NCBI GenBank assembly: GCA_964019425.1
Contig: OZ025789.1
Location: forward strand, 496,001 to 560,000
Direction of reading: 5' to 3'
Source of the DNA: Flectonema sp. DT1601
Lineage: Eukaryota; Euglenozoa; Diplonemea; Diplonemida; Diplonemidae
Length of the DNA: 64,000 nucleotides
The notes below the pieces were generated by a model. That model ran no database searches. It was not told the DNA's origin and saw nothing but the letters and a program-made list of their open reading frames with translations. The position numbers and the translations under genes were made by a program. Below, piece by piece: positions 50,647-60,051 of the stretch. Numbering within the stretch: the first letter of the stretch is position 1; each line of letters opens with the position of its first letter.

Positions 50647-52206
50647 ATGTACAGAAACCTGTTTAACTGTGAGCTTGCTTTACTGATTATTATATTATGC
50701 CAATCAGGTGTCAGGGGGATCCAAAAACACAATAAAATGAAACAAGAACAGAAATGTGTACTGGTGACCCTAATAATGCTGTCAACAGGTTTAACTATTC
50801 CTGATACATGGTTTTCAATGTCTGGTGGAGATGAGGGAATCCCAGCAGTAAAAACCGGTACTGGCACCATCACCTTCCCACCACTTCAATCAGCAACAGA
50901 AAAGAAATATTGCAACGCTGAAAGCCGAGAAGAAGTTTGTAAAATATGCAAGAAATGGGGAGACAGCTTCGAACAAAAAATTCCTTTTGAAGTTTTCACA
51001 CAAAGGTCTCCACACCATGAAGACATCACTAGAGCTGGATGGGAGGACATGCTTACTGACTTAGTCAAAGCAGTCTATAGTAAAAGCAATATACCATCAA
51101 CAGTAAACAGCTACATCATTGATGTTGGTGTACCTGACATGCAAGATTATAAATGGTTGGAACCACTTACAAAGTTCATCGCTACTAAGAGCACATGTGA
51201 GATTCACAGCTTTGAAGCCAACCCGCAAACAGCGGAGTTAATAAAAAAAAAAATGAGAGGAAGTGATTTCTATCGCCAGTATGTAAAATTATATAATATT
51301 GGAATGGGGAACTCAACCATGCGAGGCAGCAGAATGTTTTGGAAAAATGCTAAGGAACCAGGCAGAGGATCATTCCAAAGAATAAGAACAGACGACTACG
51401 AACAAATCCCTGTTTCAATTAGAGTAATACCCCTTGATGACATATATTCAGCGACTGACGGAGTGTTTATACCCATATTGAAAATGGGTGCTGGACGATG
51501 GGAGTTTGCTGCTTTAAATGCTGGGATTCAGACTTTAAAAAACACTGCAATTGTTGTATCAGACACGACACCAGTTCCATTAAACAAAGACGTCGTTTCA
51601 CTTCTGTCATCAGAAGGATTTGTTGTTTATGCGATTACAAACGGATCACTTGCCCGAATTCCTCAAAACGCTCCTTGGTGGTGGACATCTGTAGTTGCAG
51701 TTAAACCATTCCTTCAAGACGTCGCAGAGTCTCACGTTTGTTTTGACTTCACAGAATCTCCTTGGGTTTGTGAATCACCCGTTGCTGCTAAGGTTTGTAT
51801 TTTTATCATTTATCATGTTTTTATTATTATAAAAAAATCACAACAAAAAACAACAACAACAGAGCGCACCCGTTGGTTGTAGGAAACACGGTGTTAACGA
51901 ACAGCTACCAGCGTACTCGAGGGATACTGACGCAGTAAACCCACAGAATGTGTATGTCAGAAAGTTACTTTATAAAACCTAATATAATTTATTGTAAAAC
52001 AAAACAACTCCAACAGCGCTTCTCCTGAAGTCCATCGCCGATTGAAGTTCATTTTCTTGTCGTTGGTTTTCGGATCGCTAGCGGCATTGTTGTACTCGGT
52101 GCTTTATCCTATTGCTTTGGTATTACTTGGGTATCAACAACCTGAATCAGAGAGGTCCAGGGCGTCACATCGGTCTAACAGTACAACCATTGTGATGGAT
52201 CTATAG
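50647..52206 (+). CDS. FkbM-like methyltransferase-fold membrane protein
   Basis: Three exons (50647-51792 phase 0, 51863-51951 phase 2, 52017-52206) encode 474 aa. The second donor must be the inner GTATGT at 51952, since the overlapping GTGTAT would put a stop four codons into exon 3. A signal anchor near the N-terminus (CELALLIIILCQSGV) is followed by a Cys-containing region and a Rossmann methyltransferase domain at about 150-350: YIIDVG, EIHSFEANPQTAELI, NIGMGNST, IRVIPLDDI, then PILKMGAGRWEFAAL where FkbM has LKIDVEGAE. The acidic residues of that last motif are missing, so activity is uncertain. A TM in exon 3 (FIFLSLVFGSLAALLYSVLY) ends the protein. The substrate is unknown. Confidence 0.75.
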
Positions 52207-52996
52207 GTACGACTGATGCGTTCGGATGAAAAATATTCATTCAAAGTTAAAAAATAATGACGATAGGTAGCTTGTGTTTACTTGTAATCAATTAAGTCTT
52301 GTTATTGCTGTTCGTAGTTTTGTTTTGTTAAGGTTCCATGCAGTTAATTTAAGCATGACCAAAAAAAAAAAAAAAAAAAACTGTGTAATTTTACCGCAGT
52401 TCCATTTATATGTCTGAGAGGGATTCTAAGTATTTTTTAACCCTCAGTACCTACGACACTAACTTCTGTACTCTTTTTTAATAGAGGGTAACGTGCTGCT
52501 CTTGCTTCGTTGTTGGTGAACCCACTGAAGAGTCCGGTAGATTTACCTGCCGTTCTCTAAGAAGACATTTGGTTTGTCTTTGTTTGTGCATTTCACTGGT
52601 ACTGTTTTTTGTTTCTGACCTCCGTTTTTTATGTTAAAAAAAAAAATGAAAAACATTGAAATCTTGGCTACTGCGTTTTCTGCTTTTCTCTGGAATATAA
52701 CAAACTTCTGCGGAAGCATTCCATTCTGAATTTAAAAAAAAAAAAAAATTGCAAGAACATAAAAAAAAAAAGAGAAACCATTTCTATTTAGTTTTTCTTC
52801 CGTAGTCAAGGCCGCAAGTCGCAAGTAACATCACTAGCATGTCTCAACGGTTTACCATTAATTCTTTGAAATCTGTTTTTTCTTTGACTAATAAGATAAT
52901 TATTCTTACAGGCATGCACGTAGTGTGGAACTTGTTTTCTGTATCATAGAAACTTATTAACAGCGTACTCATCACAGGTTGACAGGCAATGCTGGA
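52207..52996. other. Intergenic region
   Basis: No gene is supported; A runs occur near 52361 and 52733. A candidate acceptor actcatcacag ends at 52977. Confidence 0.7.
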
Positions 52997-53051
52997 ATGC
53001 GACACACAAAAAGTCTACTGCGGCTGTTATCGCAAACATCTCGACAACTAA
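52989..53051 (+). promoter_or_regulatory. Overlapping uORF before the 52997 gene
   Basis: An out-of-frame ATG at 52989 lies between the candidate acceptor (52977) and the main ATG (52997). It reads 20 codons and stops at 53049-53051, inside the main coding region. Confidence 0.4.
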
Positions 53052-54112
53052 CCAGCAAAGATGTACTTCAAAAAATTCCAAAAGAAATGACTGGAAAACA
53101 CCCAAAAGACAGAAATACGAATCGTCATAAAGAGGCTGCTAGAGAAATCATGACCTGGATAATGTCACAGGAAAGTGTTGGAGCTGATGCTTGTTTAGCT
53201 TTCATGGGATGGTGTTCGCAAAGGAAATTATCATCGGAGTCAGTCTCTTTTAGAGAATGGATTAGTAATACTAATATAGATATCAGTAAAGATCAGTTTC
53301 TAGTGACTGATATTTATAATTTAAAAGCATGTGTTGAACAACCAACTTCTATGGAAGAGGTCTGGTCTCGTATCAAATGGGTTCACGAGCTACGAACCAT
53401 CTCACCATCGAATCTACTTACCTGTATTAACATCCTTCTACGACAACCTACTTTAGTTGGTGAGGGTAAACGATTGATTAAAGAAGCACAGTACCGAGGA
53501 ATACCCCTGTCATCAGGTGTGTACAGCGAGCTTATTATGCATTGCTCAAAAACACTTGATGATTGTATGGCCTATTTCAAGGAAGCAGAGAGACTCAAGA
53601 TTATTGATGCAGCATTGTATGATCGATATTTACAGGCAACCCTACAGTTTGACAATAGTTTTGACGTTGCGCATGCCGCTTTTAAGACTTTCCTGCGAGA
53701 TTATCCTTTGGATACAGGAAAACAATGGACGAGTGTAATGCGTTCTGCTTGCAAAGAAAAACGATTTACTGAGGCTTTGTCACTTTTTCAACACGCACCT
53801 CAGGGTTTGGGACTACTGGCTGCCCCCTTGATTGATCTCTGCGTCTCTGAAACTCGTGAAATGATAGGTCAGAATAAGCCTGTTAGAAAATCTCTCATGT
53901 ATTTCAGTGATCTGATATTTCGAGAGATAGCAAAGAGAGGGTTGGGGGTCAATATATCTAGAAAATCTTATCAAGAGTGGCAGTCAGTGATGAAAACCAT
54001 TCCTGGTGGTGATAAATACATTGCAGACACAGGTAAAGTCGATGAGCCTCACAAGCTACCGCAACGATTCCAACCTAAAATTGATCGTGAAAAACAACAA
54101 TATTCTCCATAG
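52997..54112 (+). CDS. Mitochondrial PPR-like helical-repeat protein
   Basis: 371 aa from ATG 52997. The presequence MRHTKSLLRLLSQTSRQLTS is basic and amphipathic, typical for mitochondrial import. The body is all-alpha with PPR-like 35-residue periodicity: GIPLSSGVYSELIMHCSKTL, IDAALYDRYLQATLQFDNSF and WTSVMRSACKEKRFTEALSL. Organellar PPR proteins bind RNA or sit in mitoribosomes; which applies here cannot be told. The next gene begins only 71 nt downstream. Confidence 0.75.
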   Translation: MRHTKSLLRLLSQTSRQLTSKDVLQKIPKEMTGKHPKDRNTNRHKEAAREIMTWIMSQESVGADACLAFMGWCSQRKLSSESVSFREWISNTNIDISKDQFLVTDIYNLKACVEQPTSMEEVWSRIKWVHELRTISPSNLLTCINILLRQPTLVGEGKRLIKEAQYRGIPLSSGVYSELIMHCSKTLDDCMAYFKEAERLKIIDAALYDRYLQATLQFDNSFDVAHAAFKTFLRDYPLDTGKQWTSVMRSACKEKRFTEALSLFQHAPQGLGLLAAPLIDLCVSETREMIGQNKPVRKSLMYFSDLIFREIAKRGLGVNISRKSYQEWQSVMKTIPGGDKYIADTGKVDEPHKLPQRFQPKIDREKQQYSP

Positions 54113-54183
54113 TTTTTTTTTTCCCTTTTTTCTTTATTTAATCTGCTTACCACTTGTTTTTTTAAGGGAAAAAAACTAACAAC

Positions 54184-54840
54184 ATGAATACAACTACAGC
54201 TGCGTCAGCGCGAACGGTATTTCAAGTTACTAAGGACACGGTGATGTGGATGTCAACTGAATTGCTGAAAGACTTTAAGGGAACTTTACTACGAAGTTTA
54301 TCTGAAGTTATTGCTTCTCCAAGACATGGTCAGATGATCTGGCTAGCAGGGTCACCAGTGATGTTTTGTTGTGTTATGATTAAATCACTCCGAAATAAAG
54401 TTTTCAAAGCCCTAGCTGTCGTAAAGAGAACAATCGAAGACTGCGACGAGTCAGATGATGAGCAGGACTCTGAACTTACTGAAATTACAATTTTAATCCC
54501 TGCAGCATTAAGTATCCCTGGATTCAATTTCGTGTTTTTGTTTTTTTTATTTCTAGCTAGGTCAGGCTATGTGATTTCTGTAGTGCTTCCAGCAATGTTC
54601 ATAGCATCGTCTTCATCGTTATTTTCCCGAGCACTTCTTATACTCGGAGCATATCGCATAACAAATAACAATCCACTATTGATCTCAAACACCGCCACTC
54701 ATTTTATAAAAATTGGAATTGTCATTGACGCTGTTATAATGTGTTTTACAGCATGGCCATGTTTCACTAGATTTAGACAACAACTTTACATTGATGCGAG
54801 GAACGACGTTTTAAAGGAAATAGCAGCTGCTAATCGGTAA
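54184..54840 (+). CDS. Multi-pass membrane protein, unknown family
   Basis: 218 aa, single exon. The leader is very short: a T run with tttttttaag ends at 54166, 71 nt after the preceding stop. An amphipathic N-terminal half (to about 95) includes an acidic patch (DCDESDDEQDSELTE). Three to four hydrophobic segments follow: ILIPAALSIPGFNFVFLFFL, YVISVVLPAMFIASSSSLFS plus ALLILGAY, and IKIGIVIDAVIMCFTAW. I do not recognise the family. Confidence 0.7.
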   Translation: MNTTTAASARTVFQVTKDTVMWMSTELLKDFKGTLLRSLSEVIASPRHGQMIWLAGSPVMFCCVMIKSLRNKVFKALAVVKRTIEDCDESDDEQDSELTEITILIPAALSIPGFNFVFLFFLFLARSGYVISVVLPAMFIASSSSLFSRALLILGAYRITNNNPLLISNTATHFIKIGIVIDAVIMCFTAWPCFTRFRQQLYIDARNDVLKEIAAANR

Positions 54841-57347
54841 GGAATACCTTCAATCGTACCAGTGAGTCCTTTTCATCTTCTAGCCTTTGGACTAACAGCT
54901 GTACATGCAAAAAAAGAAAAAAAAAAAAAAACAAGCGTACATTCTTCCTCTGATGGATGGATACAGTTGTTACCACCGCCCCTTTGAATAGGGTCAATTA
55001 TGAATGTGAAATTGTTAACTAAAAAAGTTATATTAAACTGTTCTTCATGCAGTCTATTAATCTTGTTTTGTGGTTTCTACTTCATCGTATTTTTCATTTT
55101 TAGTATTCAGCAGAATAATAAATTGTTAGTTTTTTGTTTATTATTCACTTAATAGGCTGCTTGCTTGATTGTCTTGAAATGATTACCAATAACTCTAATG
55201 CTGGTTTGTTTGTCGAGGATGTTGGTAACTATCATCATCCACTGAGCACACATAGAGTCGCTGATCTTATTCTTGTCGTATTCTTGTTTGGGATGTCTGG
55301 CTTCTGTTTTCCAAACAGGCTTTCTTCATTCTCATTCTAGTCAGCTCGTGTCTTTCCCAAATGATGTACAAAGACATTAGGAATCTCTCTGAACTTTGTT
55401 TTGATAGAAAAAAAATGAATATTAAACTGAATATCAGAACACTCTTCCCTGCTCGCTCTGACTGCCTTGAAATGATTACCAATAACTCTAATGCTGGTTT
55501 GTTTGTCGAGGATGTTGGTAACTATCATCATCCACTGAGCACACATAGAGTCGCTGATCTTATTCTTGTCGTATTCTTGTTTGGGATGTCTGGCTTCTGT
55601 TTTCCAAACAGGCTTTCTTCATTCTCATTCTAGTCAGCTCGTGTCTTTCTCAAATGATGTACAAAGACATTAGGAATCTCTCTGAACTTTGTTTTGATAG
55701 AAAAAAAATGAATATTAAACTGAATATCAGAACACTCTTCCCTGCTCGCTCTGATTGCCTTGAAATGATTACCAATAACTCTAATGCTGGTTTGTTTGTC
55801 GAGGATGTTGGTAACTATCATCATCCACTGAGCACACATAGAGTCGCTGATCTTATTCTTGTCGTATTCTTGTTTGGGATGTCTGGCTTCTGTTTTCCAA
55901 ACAGGCTTTCTTCATTCTCATTCTAGTCAGCTCGTGTCTTTCTCAAATGATGTACAAAGACATTAGGAATCTCTCTGAACTTTGTTTTGATAGAAAAAAA
56001 ATGAATATTAAACTGAATATCAAAACACTCTTCCCTGCTCGCTCTGATTGCCTTGAAATGATTACCAATAACTCTAATGCTGGTTTGTTTGTCGAGGATG
56101 TTGGTAACTATCATCATCCACTGAGCACACATAGAGTCGCTGATCTTATTCTTGTCGTATTCTTGTTTGGGATGTCTGGCTTCTGTTTTCCAAACAGGCT
56201 TTCCTCATTCTCATTCTAGTCAGCTCGTGTCTTTCCCAAATGATGTACAAAGACATTAGGAATCTCTCTGAACTTTGTTTTGATAGAAAAAAAATGAATA
56301 TTAAACTGAATATCAGAACACTCTTCCCTGCTCGCTCTGATTGCCTTGAAATGATTACCAATAACTCTAATGCTGGTTTGTTTGTCGAGGATGTTGGTAA
56401 CTATCATCATCCACTGAGCACACATAGAGTCGCTGATCTTATTCTTGTCGTATTCTTGTTTGGGATGTCTGGCTTCTGTTTTCCAAACAGGCTTTCTTCA
56501 TTCTCATTCTAGTCAGCTCGTGTCTTTCTCAAATGATGTACAAAGACATTAGGAATCTCTCTGAACTTTGTTTTGATAGAAAAAAAATGAATATTAAACT
56601 GAATATCAGAACACTCTTCCCTGCTCGCTCTGATTGCCTTGAAATGATTACCAATAACTCTAATGCTGGTTTGTTTGTCGAGGATGTTGGTAACTATCAT
56701 CATCCACTGAGCACACATAGAGTCGCTGATCTTATTCTTGTCGTATTCTTGTTTGGGATGTCTGGCTTCTGTTTTCCAAACAGACTTTCTTCATTCTCAT
56801 TCTAGTCAGCTCACGTCTTTCTCAAATGATGTACAAAGACATTAGGAATCTCTCTGAACTTTGTTTTGATAGAAAAGAAATGAATATTAAACTGAATATC
56901 AGAACACTCTTCCTTGCTCGCTCTGACTGCCTTGAAATGATTACCAATAACTCTAATGCTGGTTTGTTTGTCGAGGATGTTGGTAACTATCATCATCCAC
57001 TGAGCACACATAGAGTCGCTGATCTTATTCTTGTCGTATTCTTGTTTGGGATGTTTGGCTTCTGTTTTCCAAACAGACTTTCTTCATTCTCATTCTAGTC
57101 AGCTCGTGTCTTTCCCAAATGATGTACAAAGACATTAGGAATCTCTCTGAACTTTGTTTTGATAGAAAAAAAATGAATATTAAACTGAATATTAGAACAC
57201 TCTTCCCTGCTCGCTCTGACTGCCTTGAAATGATTACCAATAACTCTAATGCTGGTAGAAGTGAATATTAACTATCTCAATCATAACCAATGGTCCTATC
57301 ATTATTAAGACTATAAAATAACTATTCCTTCAGGGCATATCACAACA
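54841..57347. other. Intergenic region largely occupied by a 293-bp satellite
   Basis: Apart from the tandem array (55172-57255), the flanks are AT-rich with no gene. The acceptor actattccttcag for the next gene ends at 57333. Confidence 0.8.
55172..57255 (+). repeat. 293-bp tandem satellite, seven units plus a 30-nt partial unit
   Basis: ttgaaatgattaccaataac recurs at about 55174, 55467, 55760, 56053, 56346, 56639, 56932 and 57225, exactly 293 bp apart. Units differ by only a few substitutions (gactgcc/gattgcc, tttccc/tttctc, caggct/cagact, single changes elsewhere). The final unit breaks off after aactctaatgctgg. Each unit carries a 90-codon open frame on + and a 69-codon frame on -. Because 293 is not a multiple of three, the frames cannot join into one long protein, and I treat them as incidental. 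Confidence 0.96.
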
Positions 57348-58070
57348 ATGAACAACGAATCTCTACACCGTGTTTTAGAAGCACGTTTTGGAAATGACCT
57401 CATAAGACAGGGACATGGTAGATGGGGAGCTGTTACCAGTGATGGATTAAGATTTCAATGTATGACAGATGAGAGAGCTAACCGCATGAGATTTATTGTT
57501 CCTGTGATGCCTGTGGGGAATGCTCCGAAAGAATTTTTACTTCGACTGTTGAAAGCAAACTTTCATTCTGCACTTGACTCACGTTACGCCATTGCCAACG
57601 GACTTGTTTGGAGTACTTTTTTACATCCATTGAAGTCGTTGACTGATGAGCAAGCAGCGGCTGCGTTAAGTCAAGTGATTAAGTTAGCTAGTACGACAGG
57701 TTCTTCATACAGCAGTTCTGATTTAGTGTTTGTTGGGATGGTTGATGACTCTGAGTGTTGTGAAGGTGGTCGTATTACTGCTGAAGAAGCGTTTAAACTT
57801 GCTGAGAAACAAGCTGACTCTGACACCAAGCAGTCGGGTGACATTCCATCTCACTTTTGTGATCCTTTAACATTTGAACTTATGATGGACCCGGTATCGG
57901 TACCATCTGGTCATACTTTTGAGAGGACAACTATTATGGAACACATTTCTAGATTTCACAATAATCCCTTTACAAGAGATCCTCTTGAAGTTGACAAGTT
58001 AGCTCCGAACAGAGCACTCGAACAAGCAATCGATGCTTGGAAGAGTTCTGAAAGGTCATCAGAGAGCTAG
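57348..58070 (+). CDS. U-box protein with N-terminal CesT/type III chaperone-like domain
   Basis: 240 aa, single exon. Residues about 1-135 resemble the CesT/YbjN-like fold seen in bacterial type III secretion chaperones and related proteins: RFIVPVMPVG, DSRYAIANGLVWSTFLHPL, then TDEQAAAALSQVIKLASTTG and SYSSSDLVFVG. Residues about 165-235 are a U-box: HFCDPLTFELMMDPVSVPSG, HTFERTTIMEHI, NPFTRDPLEVDKLAPNRALE. U-boxes recruit E2 enzymes, so this is a probable small E3 ubiquitin ligase with a bacterial-type recognition domain. The U-box call is firm; the N-terminal assignment is from memory of the sequence pattern. The start follows the acceptor at 57333 by 14 nt. Confidence 0.82.
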   Translation: MNNESLHRVLEARFGNDLIRQGHGRWGAVTSDGLRFQCMTDERANRMRFIVPVMPVGNAPKEFLLRLLKANFHSALDSRYAIANGLVWSTFLHPLKSLTDEQAAAALSQVIKLASTTGSSYSSSDLVFVGMVDDSECCEGGRITAEEAFKLAEKQADSDTKQSGDIPSHFCDPLTFELMMDPVSVPSGHTFERTTIMEHISRFHNNPFTRDPLEVDKLAPNRALEQAIDAWKSSERSSES

Positions 58071-58756
58071 ACTCGCTACTTACTACTTACTTACCTCTCC
58101 AGTTTTTTGTATCCTTCCATCCTAGCCTTTCTACGTCCCCTTATGATTATGTTGTGGAGTTTCAATAACATCCCAACAATCATTTAGGTGGTGATAAAAC
58201 CCTGACTGCGGGTCAGCGAGTATATATTCTACTTATGTAGGTATTTTAGTTGAGGAAAATTATTGCGAGCAGTTTGTCCTTGTTTGAGTTTTTTCTTTTC
58301 GTCATTGAGTTTTTAACCCATTTCGAAAAACGGTATTTCATGTCTTATTAAGTCCCGATGACTTTTTTTCATGTACGAGGGGGAGTCTGTTGTCTCACTC
58401 TATCGCTTGCAGCTTTCTTTCTTGTCCTTCTTAGCGAGCGCGTATTTTGGAGAAGAGTTATTTAAGAGTTTTCTTAACAAGCATTTATCTAATGCGTACA
58501 TACCGAGTCGTTTGTACTTTTGCGTTCAGTTGATTTTCCTTTGATAGGTTGTCAGTTGTTGCGCAAAAGTTACTCTCTCCCCTTCGTGATATTCTTGGAC
58601 TTCAACACGTTACGTAGATAATTTGATATCACCACTCACGTAAAACTGGTTGTTATAGTCGCAAGCATTCCCTGAATGGATGCCTGAATGTTAATTTGGT
58701 AAACAGTCGCAGCATGTGTTATATTTATTCCGACTACTTCTCTCAGTACCCACAAC
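58071..58756. other. Intergenic region
   Basis: Nothing gene-like is seen. The acceptor gactacttctctcag ends at 58746, only 10 nt before the next ATG. Confidence 0.7.
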
Positions 58757-59605
58757 ATGTCATCATTGTCATCAGTCATCACTCTACGTGATGGTGTTAA
58801 GCTACCAGTCATAGGACTTGGGTTAAGTCATATCGGAGGTTATAGTGAAGACGCCGTAGTCACAGCATTAAAAGCTGGATACAAACTCATTGATACAGCA
58901 AGCAGGTATGGAACAGAAAAACACGTTCCAGCAGCAGTAAAGAAAGCAGGTGTTGACTATAACGATATCTTTGTGACAACAAAACTATTTCCGAGTGAGT
59001 ATGGAGATCCCATGGCAGCTATTAAACGCTCGTTAGAAACACTTGAACGTAGTTATGTGGATGCTTACCTTATTCATTGGCCTGATCCGGGAACTCCGAA
59101 CAAGAAGGAAGGACGTGCGGAACTTTGGAGGTCGATGGAGAAGATTAAAGAAATGGGATTAGCAAGAACTATTGGTATTTCAAACTATCAACCTCAACAC
59201 CTTGAAGAGTTAGAAGAGTACTGTTCAGTCATGCCAACGATCAACCAAATTGAATTGAATCCGTGGCAACACCCAAAAGATATCGTCGAGCACTGCAAAG
59301 AGCGTGACATCATTGTACAAGGATACTCTCCTTTTGCTAAGGGTGAGATGCTTTCATCTCCGAAACTTCTTAAAATTGCTCATAAATACGCTCACGACAA
59401 TGGAGATGTTGTAACTAGTGCGCAACTACTACTGCGATGGGCATTTCAACACCAGTTTGCGAGCATACCAAAGTCTACGAATCCTGTTCGGGTTTGTGAT
59501 AATGTTCTAATTTTTGACTTCTCCATATCCGATCTCGACATGTCTGAATTAGACTCCTGGCATTCCAACCTTCGAGTTACATGGAACCCTGAAGGTTTGA
59601 TGTAG
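58757..59605 (+). CDS. Aldo-keto reductase
   Basis: 282 aa, the typical length of prokaryotic-type and protist AKR5 enzymes (prostaglandin F synthase / 2,5-diketogluconate reductase group). The catalytic tetrad is complete: Asp46 and Tyr51 (LIDTASRYG), Lys76 (FVTTKLFPS) and His107 (DAYLIHWPDP). The NADPH site is seen in GISNYQPQHLEEL, INQIELNPW, VQGYSPFAKG and SIPKSTNPVRVCDN. It reduces aldehydes or ketones with NADPH in the cytosol. There is no targeting signal. The physiological substrate is not predictable. Confidence 0.95.
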   Translation: MSSLSSVITLRDGVKLPVIGLGLSHIGGYSEDAVVTALKAGYKLIDTASRYGTEKHVPAAVKKAGVDYNDIFVTTKLFPSEYGDPMAAIKRSLETLERSYVDAYLIHWPDPGTPNKKEGRAELWRSMEKIKEMGLARTIGISNYQPQHLEELEEYCSVMPTINQIELNPWQHPKDIVEHCKERDIIVQGYSPFAKGEMLSSPKLLKIAHKYAHDNGDVVTSAQLLLRWAFQHQFASIPKSTNPVRVCDNVLIFDFSISDLDMSELDSWHSNLRVTWNPEGLM

Positions 59606-60051
59606 AGTTTTAGGGACCACCTTCCAAAAAAAAAAAAAAAACGTTTGCCTTAATTGCCTTAAAGAACTCTACCTATCGATGCTGATGAATATTTTGTCAA
59701 TATCGGTAGAGAGTGGAATTCTTGTGAAATATTGAAATTCTTTTTTTTTTGAAAGGATTGTTGGAAATTTTACCTCACAAGAATGGGGCCTTTTGCCTGA
59801 TGGGAATCAAATGAATCTTCCAAGAACCAAATGTACGTTATTGTCTCGTTCGAGTTATTTTTTTCTACTTTCTATGTGATCATCAGAGAAACACTCAATG
59901 ATTAGGCCGGATTACTTTCCCTTTTTATTATTTCCAATCTTATGATTTATAGTAGAGCCGTAACATTATTTACAAATATTCAATTCAGTAACTTATATTC
60001 TGAGCTTATGATTTCTTCATTCAAAACTAACCAGAGACATAACAACTTAAT
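59606..60051. other. Intergenic spacer
   Basis: One A run near 59625 and one T run near 59742. A candidate acceptor (aaaactaaccag) ends at 60034. Confidence 0.7.

Noticed and set aside
55361-57098. Six tandem 90-codon open frames, as a gene family
   Set aside because: They are the same frame in each 293-bp satellite unit, with no domain and an opposite-strand frame of similar quality; conservation reflects homogenisation of the repeat.
55172-57255. CRISPR-like array
   Set aside because: Units are contiguous and identical throughout, with no alternation of repeat and unique spacer, and the genome is eukaryotic.
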